The notes beneath the pieces are model-generated. The model saw only the letters and a program-made list of their open reading frames with translations. It searched no databases and was not told the DNA's origin. A program made the translations under genes and the position numbers. Shown here piece after piece: positions 1 through 13,200 of a stretch of 64,000 nucleotides of DNA; position 1 is the stretch's first letter; each line of letters opens with the position of its first letter. The stretch lies in contig CM066994.1 of assembly GCA_033977485.1 (NCBI GenBank), positions 115,902,458 through 115,966,457 on the forward strand, in the 5' to 3' direction. The DNA comes from Hydrangea macrophylla. Taxonomy: Eukaryota; Streptophyta; Magnoliopsida; Cornales; Hydrangeaceae.

Positions 1-118
1 TTATTGTTTATTGTTGTTCGACGTTTGGGACGGAATCGATCCTTCAAACTGTCGCGACTTACGGGTCCATAAAGGAAATTAAACGCTTTCAATATTTATG
101 CTACGTCGGGGCGTGACA
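1..118 (+). mobile_element. 3' end of an LTR-like element (partial)
   Basis: The stretch ends in ...GGCGTGACA at 118, the same kind of CA-terminated end seen on the complete LTRs later in the window. It runs off the left edge, so neither family nor length can be given. An (AT)n run follows directly at 119-139. Confidence 0.35.
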
Positions 119-138
119 GATATATATATATATATATA

Positions 139-1606
139 TGTCCAAACATGACTATTATGTGTAGTAGTGTGCATGTGTAAGCCTAATTAAGTGTTGTCCC
201 TAGTATAGATAACTTACTATTCTATGTGATGATAGTGTGCAAGTGTATGCATGTATGGATACATGGATAATAACTACCATGCATGAATATAAACATGGAT
301 AACATGGATATATAGCCTAATATCTCAATTAATATGAATTACAATTAAATTCCTACGTGAATGCCCTAAATCTAGACTCGTAGATCCAAATTAAGGTTTC
401 ATTATCCCCAGAGATCGAATATCCATGGATTGGATACCAACCCCCCTAGGCTCTGACTACCCCAACATAGAGGGATAACTTTGCTTAGGATAAGTACTCC
501 ACTTTAATAGGATACTACAAACAAGGATTTAAAACTATCTTAGAACTTTAAAGATCAAACAGAAAATAAAAGTAGAAAAATAAAAAGGAAGAAGAACTCA
601 GCCCAAGAACTTCCCTCCGAATGCTCCTCCGGCAGAGCTTCGCTGGCACCGCAGACTCCAAGACTTAATCCTAATTCTAAAAAAAACTTAATCTTTTTCT
701 AAGGACTTTCTAGGAGTGCTTCCGAATCCTCTAGAGGGGTTTTCTTGGCTATCTAATTCTTAGGATTTTTAGGTGTGTTGGATGGGGAGGGGAGGACCCC
801 CTTTTATAGTTGGGGATTTGGGTGAAAAATCTTATAGTTAAGCGATGTGGGACAAAAAAAAACTCAAATTTTCACGTTTTTGGGCATTTTCACGTGGATT
901 GGGGTCAAAGCAAAAGTCCAGAACGCATCTAAATTATCTGGGAGCCATAGTGGCATTTAGGAGTGCCACGCGACAGTCCAAGAGTGCCGCGCGACACTTA
1001 GCTTGAGAGCCACCATGGCTCTCAGCACAGAAGTTGTGTTTTCACTCAAGAATTCCCGGACTTCGTTCTTTCACACCAGTTATCAAAAATTGACTTGTGA
1101 TATACCGTTGGAAATGTATGGAAGTCTAGTTTAATATGATTTTGGTTTCATTCAAAAAGAGTTTGTATATTTTGAGTTATGGTCAAAAAAGTTAGCTAGA
1201 CTGATTCCAAGAAGGAGCAAACCTGACCTGTGAGGTGCAAAAAGGGGTGAAAATTATCCTAAGTGGTATGAAGGCTTGGGTTACTAATTTAGGATATTTT
1301 AGGAATATTTTGTAAAGGGAGTTCTCAGAATCCCACCCCGAGGTCCGGGTTTTACTCGGTAAAAGGTGATTTTTCGTCATTTCATGTGAAAAAGCTCCCC
1401 TAAATTGGGGTTTTGTCTCTGATTTGAGTTCCTAACGTACCTAAGTTTCCCTAAAAGTTATTCTAACATATCTCGGAGACTGTGGTGTTTCATAGAGTTC
1501 TATTGTATAAAACCGACATTCCACAAAATCCTGATTCTGGTCATCGGGTTGTTCTTGAGGCGGGGTCCCTTCAGTCGAATGGACGGACCAAAATAGGGTG
1601 TCTACA
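139..1606 (-). mobile_element. Solo LTR or LTR remnant on the minus strand
   Basis: Read on the minus strand, a typical plant LTR start, TGTAGACACCCTATTTTGG, lies at 1606. A TATA-like box (CTATAAAAGGGGG) lies near 800-815, with a GC-richer leader behind it. No gag or pol follows on either side. The far edge near 139 is a guess because the sequence becomes an (AT)n run there. The element sits exactly against a fragment of another LTR family (1607-1692), so it appears to have inserted into or truncated that LTR. Confidence 0.5.
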
Positions 1607-1692
1607 GCTGCTATAATCTTCTAATGAGTTGAATGAGCCTTGGTGGCATGCCACGTGTTCTATTTGCACCCGTGGTGGGATACGTCGTGACA
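1607..1692 (+). mobile_element. 3' terminal fragment of the CAGTCGACTG-family LTR
   Basis: The segment containing GAATGAGCCTTGGTGGCATG and ending GTCGTGACA matches the last ~85 bp of the LTRs ending at 47603, 51389 and 58416. The rest of that LTR is missing; a minus-strand LTR abuts it at 1606. It is a third locus of the same family in this window. Confidence 0.6.
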
Positions 1693-2254
1693 TAGTTGCT
1701 TCAATTTGAAACTGTAGTACAATTGATAAAACATGTGTGAAACAAAATTTGAGATTTAAATTTATGAAGCATAGAAATATGGTGAGTTTAAAGCAAGTTG
1801 CATATCCTATTTTCAGAGTTGACACTGGTGGAAACTTGGAAGTCAGAACCAAAGGTGGGAAAATTTGCGAACCAACATATGTTAGTTTTAAGGAAAGCTT
1901 TTATGAAAAAAGTTGCATGTATTCCAATTTTTCGCAGGAAACGTAAAATAGAAATTTAGGCGAAAGTCCCTAGAAGTAATTGTCTAGAGACGTTTAAGTT
2001 CAATTTGATTCTAAATTTGATAAAAAGTCCCTGAAAGGTCGAGTTAAGTGAAATTTCACTTAATACTCATGTACGGGTTCAATGAAATTTCACTTAATAT
2101 TTTTGTATGGAAGAATTTTCCCTAATCAAGAATCTTAATTGTTTTTAACTTTAAAAAATCTTATCATAATGCCCATTTACAGATGTACCACACGTTGTGG
2201 TAGCAGTTGATGGTATAACATATCATTGCATATAATACAACTGATAAAATATTT

Positions 2255-2390
2255 GTAAACTAAATTTGAGATTCAAATTTAAGAAGCATAAAAATTACGG
2301 CGAGTTTAAAGCAAGGTGGATATGCAACTTGCTTTAAACTCACCATTTTCTATGCTTCTTAAATTTAAATCTCAAATTTTGTTTCACACA
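2255..2390. repeat. Foldback (hairpin) element, MITE-like
   Basis: Two arms of about 60 bp are imperfect inverted copies: a stretch with AAATTTGAGATTCAAATTTAAG on the left and its reverse complement on the right, separated by a loop of about 12 bp. Weaker complementarity (CAGTTGTACTATA motifs) extends outward to about 2180-2500. A single-arm relative lies at 1700-1810. No coding capacity is seen. Confidence 0.55.
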
Positions 2391-2700
2391 TGTTTTCCCA
2401 GTTGTACTATATTTTTTTTGCTAAACCCAGTTGTACTATACACAATGGTGTATTATATTATCGACCACTGTCACAACATATAGTATAACTATTAAAACTT
2501 TTGGGAACCAAATTTAAAATTTAAATTTGAGAAGCATATATGACATTACTCATTTTTTGGTCACTTAGCAAAGTAGTTATCAAAATGCCATAGAATCATA
2601 AAGGAAAAGAAATAGTAAGATGTACGAAAAATTTAAAAGCAAAGATTATCACAATTTTCAAACAATATTTTTCAAATCTTAAAATAAGATAATTCAAATC

Positions 2701-2942
2701 TGTATGGCCCTATCAAGCAGGCTTTGCTCAAATGATGTGACATCTTTCTCTCCAGTAGGAAGATTGAGGGTTTGACTCCCTTTAGGGGAGTCTTTGCTTG
2801 CCCCTGTTTGTTCTTCAGTCGGAATGAGTGGTCCGTTTTGCTGTGTGGCTTTGGGGTTGGTTGGGTTGGTTCAAGAGTGTGTGTCATGTGTGTCCATCTA
2901 TAATCCAAGTAAGTAAAAAAAAAATTTATTTGTATGGCCCTA
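2701..2942 (+). mobile_element. tRNA-derived SINE with 12-bp target-site duplication
   Basis: A 218-bp body (2713-2930) is flanked by identical 12-bp copies of TGTATGGCCCTA at 2701-2712 and 2931-2942. Near the 5' end, TTTGCTCAAATGATG resembles a pol III A box. About 50 bp further, GGTTTGACTCC resembles a B box (GGTTCGANTCC). The 3' end is A-rich. This combination is what a tRNA-derived SINE leaves behind. The family is not identified. Confidence 0.65.
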
Positions 2943-4090
2943 CTTTTTATCTACATAAGATTCTTATGTGACGAACATTTATTAAAAATACCCACAAAAC
3001 TTTAAAAAGCATGAAGATAGGTTTCTCACTCAGTACTCATATTCGTAGTAAAGTGCCAATGGAGTTAGATATTCTGGATTCTCAAGGCAAGACAGGGTAG
3101 GCTTATCACACACTCTTAACATTTATCTTTGTATATCTCTGTGTATATTTTTGTGGTGCGTGTATTGGGCCCATTTTTAGTTTTTACTATCTATTTTAGC
3201 TTTTGGAGAAATTATTCTATGTGAATGTCACACCGTCTGATTAGTACTGTGCTCTCTTTATTAATGTAGGACTCATATGTGATCCATAGAATATATATTG
3301 AAATCACATTGGAAGTCACACGTACTGATAGGACTAGAAACGTAGCTAAGATTATTTTCAGTGGTGTCAAAGGACAAAATTGAAACATTTCTCTTCATTT
3401 GTCTTTTAATTCAGTGCAATCATTTTAATAAAACAAGTTTCAAAATATATACTACTACATGTATTTTTTTTTTTCCTCCAAGAATTTCAGTGAGGTCAAT
3501 TGAACCCTCTGTCTTGTCTATAGTCCCGCCACTAGATGTAATGATCACAGGCGATAATTTCTCATGTTGTTGGTGATTGGGGTATTTAAGTGCTTTTTTA
3601 ATTCATGTTGATTAAAATTGTTTGGTTACTTTGGTAACATTAATAGGTTAGTATAACTTGGTTTCAAAGCATTGACACTAGTGTTTGGAGTTTGACATTT
3701 AAATGGATTATGAATTGAAAGATCCTTAAATTTTGAAAAAAGTCCCAAGTCTGCTTGTCCTCACAAACATTCTAAAATTAGCAGAAAGTAAGTCCTCACC
3801 TAACCTACAAAGGCTATGAATTCTTAAAAATTGGGTTTTACTTGTAACAAAAGTTTTGGAAGAGAAAGCAATCTGAAAATTAAAAGGAAATGAACAAAGC
3901 AATATAGGAAACCCATATTATAACCTAGTGAAGGGAATATTTCAATTCAAGCATACAAATGGGGATGAAGGGATTAGCCCAATCTGCAAGGGAAAGAAAA
4001 CTCTTAAATATAGCTAAAGTATAGAGGCCTCAAAGCTTTAAGGGCTGTTTGGTAAGCTAAGAACATGAATAAGTGATCATTTTTATATAT
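2943..4090. other. Intergenic DNA with no recognisable gene
   Basis: AT-rich sequence with short, unconvincing open frames and no clear repeats or splice-flanked exons. Confidence 0.5.
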
Positions 4091-4093
4091 TTA

Positions 4094-4405
4094 GGGCTTG
4101 CATGGTAACGTTTCCTGTTTTGAGTTTTCAGTTTTTTAAAAACGAAAACTAGTTTTGTGTTTTTTTTTAAAAAATAAAAAAATAAAAACTTGTTTGGTAA
4201 CATTGTTGATTTTTTTTTTTAAAAAAAAACAAAAACAGGAAACTCAAAACGACTTTTTGCTGTTTTCATTTTTTTACCCAAAATTTGAAAACGTTTTTTA
4301 AAAACAAAAAATAAAAACGTTACCAAACGTGTTTTCAATTTTCGTTTTTTAAAAAACGAAAACAAAAACAGAAAACAGAAAACGACAACGTTACCAAACG
4401 AGCCC
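4094..4405. mobile_element. MITE copy 1 (PIF/Harbinger-like or related)
   Basis: Starts GGGCTTGCATGGTAACGTTT and ends with the complementary ...CGTTACCAAACGAGCCC. The left flank is TTA and the right flank TAA. The inside is a run of A/T-rich imperfect palindromes. The TWA flank and GGGC-type ends suggest the PIF/Harbinger MITE class. Superfamily assignment rests on ends and flanks only. Confidence 0.6.
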
Positions 4406-4408
4406 TAA

Positions 4409-4722
4409 GGGCTCGCATGGTAACGTTTCCTGTTTTGAGTTTTCAGTTTTTTAAAAACGAAAACCAGTTTTGGTTTTTTTTTTTTTAAAAAAAAAATAAA
4501 AACTTGTTTGGTAACATTGTTGATTTTTTAAAAAAAAAAAAAAAAAACAAAAACAGGAAACTCAAAACGACTTTTTACTGTTTTCATTTTTTACCCAAAA
4601 TTTGAAAACGTTTTTTAAAAACAAAAAACAAAAACGTTACCAAACGTGTTATCAATTTTCGTTTTTTAAAAAATGAAAACAAAAACAGAAAACAGAAAAC
4701 GACAACGTTACCAAACGAGCCC
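4409..4722. mobile_element. MITE copy 2, directly adjacent to copy 1
   Basis: Nearly the same sequence and length as the copy ending at 4405 and in the same orientation. Only TAA separates the two, and TAA also follows the right end (4723-4725). A shorter relative with TTA on both sides is at 40609-40745. Confidence 0.6.
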
Positions 4723-4725
4723 TAA

Positions 4726-5842
4726 GTGTTTGGAATTCAAAATCACTCGTAAAGCAAGTTCTTTGTTAAACTAATACAATGATGATTTTCATGAAGATCG
4801 AATACAAAAAATGAGAACGAGACACTGCTTAGCTCAAAATTATCATAAATAAAACATGTCTCATGCGATTGGTGGGTGTCTTTGTTGCATAGAAGTGTGT
4901 GACTAATCTAAAATTAAATCTTAAGTCACATTTTTAGTCAAACCAGCATGATTCCAGTTACGTAGAAAATTAAATTGGCACTATAAACTTGCTTTATTTG
5001 CTTTCGTATATTGGCAATAAAAAAGAAACCAGCCATATTTTAGTGCTTTAAAAAAAAAAAAAAAAAAGCAAATTACCACTTATTGAGTTTTTTCATTCAA
5101 AATTGAACCGATTCTAGAATTTTGAGTTTTTGGTAGATTTTTTATTTTCTCGGGAATTATTTGGGAACGTAGAGAACCAGTTCTGGGATAAGTGAGCTAG
5201 TTCTACAAACTCAAGTCTTTGGTGAATGCGCGTTTATTGCAAATGAGTTTGTGCATATATAGTTTAATTTAGTTCCTAAGGTTGTTTCTTTGCCAAACCA
5301 AAATCACTTTGGTTCTCATAAAATTAGACGAAAAGTGAGACTAGGGCCAAGAGTTCATGACCGATTTAAAAATAACTTAAAAACTAGTCCCAATTCAAAC
5401 CGACATAGCTCTTCTTCTAGTGATTGGTTAAAAAAAAAAAAGGAGACAAAGCCCCCACTAAGATCTTGCTTTATGCATCACCAAACAAACCCTAGCCCTT
5501 ACTCCTTTTTTTTTTTTTTTTTTGCATATACATAACAAAAACATAATCATTTCATAAAATTGCACCATATATGCATAGATCTTGAAAAAAATGGAATAAA
5601 AAAAACCACCCAAAAAGCCCAAGAATTGAGAAAGTTATCGCAGTTAATATAAATAGATAAAATCTCAAAATTAGGCTACAACGTATCTTTTTTTTTTGGT
5701 AAAATTTCTATGCCTATTGTGTAGATCTCGAAGAAATACATGAAATACAAAAAAAAAAAAAAAAAAAAAAAAGGCCAAAAAATACGAAAATTATGATTGT
5801 TTAACTTAATAATATCTGTCAAAACAGATGATATAATCAAAA
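4726..5842. other. Intergenic AT-rich DNA, no gene recognised
   Basis: Contains several homopolymer runs (A-runs near 5050 and 5750, a T-run near 5507) and no reading frame that looks coding. Confidence 0.5.
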
Positions 5843-6350
5843 AATGAGATTCCAAATTACTTTCTTTTGTACAATTTTTAACTCCATTCCATAGATCTAA
5901 GAAATACAGGAAAATAAGTTTTGATAGATTAAAAAAAAATGAGGTTCCAAATTACTTTCTTTTGTGTAATTTTTCAACTCCATTGCGTAAATCTCGAAGA
6001 AATACATGAAATAAAAAAAATCACTCAAAAAGCCAAAAAAAGAGTGAGTTATGGTGTTTTAAAGGTGACAATAATATTAATATTATCTGTCAAAACAAAT
6101 ATAGTAATATCATATGTTTTGACAAATAAAATAAAAAAATGAGGTTCCAAATTACTTTCTTTTATATTTTAACTCTATTGCGTAGATCTCGAAGAAATAC
6201 AGGAAAGTTATAATAAAAAAAATTACTCAAAAAGACTAAAAAAAAATTAGTAAATTATAGTGATTTAAAGTTGACATATAATATTAATATTTTCTGTCAA
6301 AACAGATAATATCTTCTGTTTTGATAGATAAAATAAGAAAAAAAATAGAA
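5843..6350. repeat. Degenerate tandem repeat
   Basis: The block AATGAGGTTCCAAATTACTT followed by a GTAGATCTCGAAGAAATAC-like block recurs at about 5843, 5938 and 6138. A weaker copy begins near 5560. Spacing is about 95 bp and 200 bp. No function is apparent. Confidence 0.5.
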
Positions 6351-7050
6351 ATTAATTAAGCAAAAGTTCTTACAAGTACTTGTCCACAGTTCAAAATCCA
6401 ATTTGATTCATAGATTGTTAAAAAGTCTCTCAACGGTTGAATTAAGTGAATTTCACTTATTTTTCATGCACGAGTTCAGTGCAATTCCATTTAATATTTC
6501 TATATGAAGAATCTTTCCCTGATCAAGAAACTTAATTGTCCTAAACTATTAAAATTCTTATCATAATGTAGTTTTTACTAATTGTCGCAATGAAAAAAAA
6601 CAGACAAAACCAAAAAGTTGGGATTAAGTGAAGGGGTGTTTGGATTACAATGTATCAAACCAACTCAACTCTGATTCTCATAATGGCTAATTAAAAAATG
6701 AGGTTTAACTCTTAACTAGATCTTATTTTATGCATTTCCAAACACTCCCCTTCCAAAAAAAAAAACCCAACCTGATTCTCCTATAAAGAGAAGTGCCAAA
6801 AGGCCAAAAAAAAATAAACAAAAAAACAAAAAGGAAAAGGCAAAAGAAAAAACCAAAAGTTGGGATTAAGAAGGAATGTTTGGATTAGACCCAAACAAGG
6901 AAAGACAAAGTGAAAAACAATAGAAGCTATAAACCTGATTTGTAGAAGAAAAGCTATAATTGGTTTGGTGGGTTTTGGTTTTTTGGATGGTCCCGCGCTT
7001 TTCGTAGCCTTTACTTTGAGAGAATTTCCAAAAAAAACCACAAGTGTGTG

Positions 7051-7230
7051 TATATATAATGAGAAGGATTTCCTGCTGTTTCACAGTTCAAGTATCCCAA
7101 AAAACCCAACCCAAGAAGAACAACAATTTGCAGGTAATTGTTCTCATGCCCTGTTTGTTTTGTGCCCAGAAATTTGTTAACTTTTCTTACCCATTTTGAG
7201 ATAGCTCTTCTTGCTTGATTGCAGCAGAAA
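7051..7230 (+). promoter_or_regulatory. Xylanase core promoter and 5'UTR intron
   Basis: TATATATAAT at 7051 lies about 30 bp before a plausible transcription start near 7080-7090 and about 190 bp before the start codon. The leader then shows a GCAG|GTAATT donor at 7133/7134 and a TTGATTGCAG acceptor ending at 7224. The 5'UTR is therefore probably spliced (intron 7134-7224). Inferred from sequence only. Confidence 0.5.
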
Positions 7231-7242
7231 TCTGAAGAACCC

Positions 7243-10200
7243 ATGGACAACCCATCAACCAGCAGTGATCTCTCTGAGGTATTGATGTCTGGTTTTAAAG
7301 TTTCTTCAATTGTGTCTCTTTTTTTTGTTTATTTACTTCTTGGATTTTCCTTCTTTTGTTAATGGGTATTTGAAATTCCCCTGATATCTCTTTGCAATTG
7401 TGTATGGCATTAAACCAAGCCACTGGGGTAGCTTTTTTTTTTGGTTCTGTTAATGTGAAATTGAATTTTTTATTTTATTTTATTTGTCTGAAATTTGTGT
7501 ATGGCATTTAATTAGAGTAATGCTATGCTTCCAAATTTTGTTCCCAAAATGCATTGCCAGTTGTACCACATGCATTGAAATGTGACCCCCAAACACTGCC
7601 ACACCATGTGGTACACCTGTTAAAGCTTTTGAGATTAAAATTTATATATATATATATAAAATAGCATTATTCATTTAATAAAGCTATTGGGGGTAGATGG
7701 GAATCAAGACAGCTAACTATGTGACTTTGGCTAATTATGGGTTGACATTGTTTGTTATAATGTCAAAATCAGAAACTTGGGCTTAGCTACCTGTTGGTGA
7801 ACTGTAAAATAGGCAAATGAGTGGCAAAGAAAATGGTTTCACTTAGAGTTGTTATTGGTTATTATTTAGTTGTTTATATTTCAAAGTCATGAATGATGAT
7901 TATAAGAAGAAGCTTTAACTATTAAAGGAAAAAAAAACATGAAAAATTATTAGCAAGTGAGGGAGTTGATACCTAGAAGCCTCTTGTGGTTTATGCAACT
8001 TTAAGTGCCTTCATTTCTCGTTAAACCATTTTCTTTGCCTTGGGTATTATTCAGTTGTTCATATTTCAAAGTGATGAATGATGATTGTTAGTAGAAGTTT
8101 TAACGATTAAAGGAAAAAAAAAATGTTAAAAATTATTAGTAAGTGAAGGCAGTTGATCCCTAAAAACCCTCTTGTGGTTTATGCAACTTTAAGTGTCTTC
8201 ATTTCTCGTTAAAAAATTTCTTCTCAGAAGAATCATTTTTTGAGCATGATGTCTACGAAAGACCGAGAAGGATCATGGAACCACGAGCTACTATATATAT
8301 ATATATGTGTGTATATTTTCAACTTTTGCTTTTTTTCTGACAGAACGGAAACGAGAACTCAAACAACTCAAATAGCAGTTTCACTACTAACGTCATACTG
8401 AACCATGACTTCTCTGGAGGACTGGATTTATGGCACCCCAATTGCTGCAACGGGTATGTTGTTTCAGCCGAGTCCGGTTGCCCAGAAGGAACACCTGCCA
8501 AACCAGGCTCTAATTATGCTGTGATTACAAATCGCAAAGAATGTTGGCAAGGCGTGGAACAAGATATCACGGGCAGAGTTTCCCCAGGCTCTACCTATAC
8601 AGTTTCGGCTTGTGTTGGAGTATCAGGGCCTTTTCAGGATTTCACTGATGTTCAGGCTACTCTGAAGCTAGAATACAAAGATTCGGAAACCAACTATTTG
8701 TTCATTGGAAGGTATTGAATTTTCCTTTCAGTTTTATGTCCTTTTTGCGTCTAAGAAAACTATTAGAGCTTGATAATCATTGTTGGGCTCTTTCTTTGAT
8801 AGTTTAAGCTTTTGGATCAACTAGGTGACTCAGCCTATATTACATGTCCTTGGGTAGGCGTGTCGGGTGTTGGTAGGTACTTAAGCATCAGACTACCCAA
8901 GTTCATGAATCTGACATGGGGACAGCACTTTAAATCTATATTGTTTCTCATATATCCGAGAGAAAATAATGTTTTATGTTATAATTAGACTTTAACGTGA
9001 GCATTTAGTCCATTGTAAAGAACTTTGTAGTTAAAGGAATATAGTTAAGAGACTTCATTATACTATCATACAAGTAGTAGTTAATGCTTCTTCGTGTGTG
9101 TCCAACCAGAAGTGTCGGACATAATATCCGTACCCTTGTCCGAGTGTCAAGTGTTCAACATAGGTACCTCAACCTATTGAGAAGAATCCATTTAACACAG
9201 GACTTAGCATGGTATCAGGGCCTTGGTTCTAGAAGGTCTTGGGTTCAACCGTTCAAGTCTTTGTACCATGTTCTGGTTTGCATATGGTACTTTGTTGTAT
9301 GTCTCCATCATAATTCCATTTGTTGCCACTTCATGTTTGATCGGGGTTCCACATGACGAAGGGTGTTAGAGCTTGATATTCATTGTGGGGCCCATTCTCT
9401 AATAGCTTCAGCCTTTGGATGAACTGGTGACTTAACAGAACAATTGTGCTTATGGCCATCATTACGTGCAGAACTTCTGTATCAAAAGAGCAGTGGGAGA
9501 AGTTGGAAGGCAAATTCTCGCTGTCAGACATCCCAGATAAGGTTATCTTTTACTTGGAAGGTCCTTCTTCTGGGGTAGATCTTCTCATAAAATCAGTAGT
9601 TGTCTCCTGTGCCAATCCAAGTGAGCCCAAGGTACACAAGTAAAAAATCTCTTTTTACGTTCTGTTGTAGTTATAATTAAGATCTTCAGTAAAAAGAAGG
9701 CATTTTTGGATTAATTGTTAGTAAAACAGGATAAAGAGATCAAGGGACTGTTTGGGAATGCTTAAAATAGGATCTGGTTTAGTCCCAATCTCACTTTCTA
9801 TTTGGTTTTTATGAAAACCAGAGGGATATTAGATTGGGCACGAACTCCTGAGCAAGAAATTGGCATTCGCCAAACACTTGAATTTATAGAACTGATTCAC
9901 TGATGAATCACAAAACTGGTTCTTTTTCTTTCCAACAGACCCCAAGGGATTTACAAATTGCAGTAACCAAGTGGTGTTATGTAAAAAGAATCACAGGCTA
10001 CCTTGGTGTATTTTGCAATCTGCCCAAATTTTCTTTCTTCTACTACTGCTTAGTGCTTACTATCTGATCCATTTGTATATATATATATATATATGTCTCT
10101 TATTTTGACAGAGTATGGGCAAGAAATGTGTCTCTCCTGGTGACGAGAATATCATTTTAAACCCCAAATTTGAGGATGGCCTCAACAATTGGTCCGGAAG

Positions 10201-13200
10201 AGGCTGCAAAATTCTTTTGCATGACTCTATGGGAGACGGAAAAGTCCTTCCAATGGCCGGAAAGTTCTTTGCATCGGCAACAGAACGGACACAGAGCTGG
10301 AACGGTATTCAGCAGGATATAACAGGAAAAGTCCAGCGAAAGCTCGCTTATGAGGTGAATGCCGTAGTTCGGATATTTGGGACCAATGTCACTAATGCCG
10401 ATGTTCGGATTACATTGTGGGTTCAGTCACCAGATCTACGCGAACAATACATAGGCATTGCCAAGTAAGTAGCTTTTTAACTTCTATAAACTATGAAGCA
10501 CGGACATGGACATACCGACACAGACACATTGACCCAACAAAATCCTAAATTATTGCACGTCAACACTCCAGGAAATGTGTCCGTGTGTCGGACACGATAC
10601 GGCATGCGGCATGCTACCTTCTTAGAAGTGTCGGTGCTTCCTAGGTTTTGGTCCAAAACAAGTTTTTCTCCATATCCCTTGAAGTGTCCCGCCGTGTGTC
10701 GGTGATGTGTCCGCCTCTAAAAATTGCATGACAGAAACAAGACACATATTTGCCGCGTCTGATACGTGTCAGAGGTGTGTCATGCGAGTGTCGGTTTCCG
10801 GTACGTGTCGGACACGGGTACGGAGCCCTTTCCAAAGTGTCGGTGCTTCCTAGGTTCTCATGAAAAGCATCCGTAAAATGAGAATTAGACTGAATCTGAT
10901 CCTATTTTATGCATTCCCAAACATGCTCTAATTCTAGTTAGATCTTACCGTACATCCTTGTTTCTAAGATAACTTATTTCTTCATGACGTAGTTTTAAAC
11001 TATATGTTGGAAATATACCACACTTTGTGAAAATTTTGGGCAAGAATATTCATTCCTCTGTATGTACTTGTATTAAGAATTCTTTAATCATCTGTATAGA
11101 GATATTCACATTAATTCTACGATTAGTTACCATGGTGTTATATAATGGAAAGTCTAGACATTGAATTTCAAGACCGGCTTTCAATGAATCCACCTATCTG
11201 AATATAAATTTTCATTAACAGCCTTCATCCAGATGAAATTTGCACATGCGTGCCATCTTCAATCTTCTTTTCTTTACAATAGTAGTTTTTTGTTTCTTTG
11301 TTTTAGCTTGTATTTGCTCGATAATTGATATTGCCAATTATTCATTACACTATTCAAATTGCTAAAATGAAGTGTTGGTAATTCTGAAGCTTGAAGGCAA
11401 CAGACAAGGATTGGGTGCAGTTACAGGGGAAATTTCTTCTCAATGGTTCACCATCGAAAGTTGTCATTTATTTCGAAGGTCCACCTGCAGGAACCGATAT
11501 TCTTATCAACAGTTTAGTTGTGAAGCATGCACAGAAAATCCCTCCTTCGCCTCCTCCAGTAATTGAGGTTCATTGAAGATTGATTTTGATTTTGGAATTT
11601 CTGTACATGTCATATTTCAATGCTTGGTTCTCCTTAATGCTCAGTTTGGTTCGTGTTTTTAGAGAAAGAATGGAAAACAATGTCCCTAATGTTTTCCTTC
11701 ATGCTTCAATGGAATTGAACATTATAAATTATTCGAACATAGACAAAAATCAAGAAAACAAATGAAGGAAACTGAATCATAAATGTTAATTTATTTGGTT
11801 TATTTTTCATCCTATTTTCTTTTCCTTCCTATTTCCAGTAATGAAACAAGGAAAAGCATTTTCCTTAGGCTCTGTTTGGTCTGAGGATTTGGAGAAGCAA
11901 ACGGGAAACGAGAAGGGAAACTGATTTCCGGGTGTTTTCAGTTATGCTTTAATAAAATCGGAAATTAATAATAAAAAAATTCAAAATATCATAGAAACTC
12001 AAGAAAAGAAGATGCGAAGTGAGTCAAATGACTCACAATACTCGGAAGTCTCAATTTAGTTCTCAACCTATTTTCCTCACTGTTTTGCTTATTAACCAAA
12101 CCAAGAAAAGTGCTCTCCTTAGTGTTTTCTTTTCGTTTCCCTCATTAAGTCAGTGAACCAAACAAAGAGAAGCATTTTCATTTGAGTTTTCTTTTCCTTT
12201 TCCTGACTAAATCCAAGAAGCAAATGCATCCTAAATCTGATGCACACTTTATTAAATTCAAGTTAGTCATGTTTTTCTCAGATGTTCTCTTCTTGTTTTA
12301 TAGAATCCAGCTTTTGGAGTAAATATAATAGCGAACAGCAGCCTTAATGATGGCACCACCAATGGCTGGTTTCCACTTGGAAATTGCAATCTTAGTGTGG
12401 GAACTGGTGCCCCGCATATACTTCCTCCAATGGCAAGAGACTCCCTCGGACCCCACGAGCCTCTGAGCGGACACTACATTCTCGTCACCAATCGCTCCCA
12501 GAATTGGATGGGTCCCGCTCAGATGATCTCTGATAAAATCAAACTCTATTTGACTTACCAAGTGTCTGCGTGGGTCCGAATTGGTTCTGGCACAAGTGGG
12601 CCTCAGAATGTAAATGTTGCGCTTAGTGTGGATAACCAATGGGTCAATGGGGGACAAGTTGAGGTGGGCGATGATCGATGGCATGAAATTGGTGGATCGT
12701 TTAGGATTGAGAAGCAGACAGACAAGGTGATGGTTTATGTTCAAGGTCCTGTTCCAGGTGTCAACTTGATGATTGCTGGACTACAGATTTTCCCTGTGGA
12801 TCGTCAAGCGAGATTCAGACATTTAAGGAGGCAGACAGATAAGGTAAATTTCAGGGTTATAAATGCTGTTTTTGATTGACTATATCACATAAGTAATTGG
12901 AGTACAATATAAAAGGTCCCTGGGCTGTGTTTTCACCTCACTGGTTGGTAATGTGAAATGCTGTTAACTCAACCGAACCTATAGCATTTTGAAACTATAT
13001 TCGCCGAGTAAGAACTATTTTACTTGGAGCCCGTTTGGCAAAACCGCTATTGCAGTCACAATCACACAGAAATGTGACCCCCAATAAGCAGCTCATGGTG
13101 GCTTTTGGTCAATCAATTGCAACTGTGCATTTTGCAAAACGGGCTCATTGTATAACGAGAAATGCCCCATCCTCTTTAACCAAGGCTGTGCTTTTCCTAA

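Noticed and set aside
12298..12744. 148-codon open frame on the minus strand
   Set aside because: It is the shadow of the third CBM22 exon (12304-12843), which has proper splice sites and family motifs.
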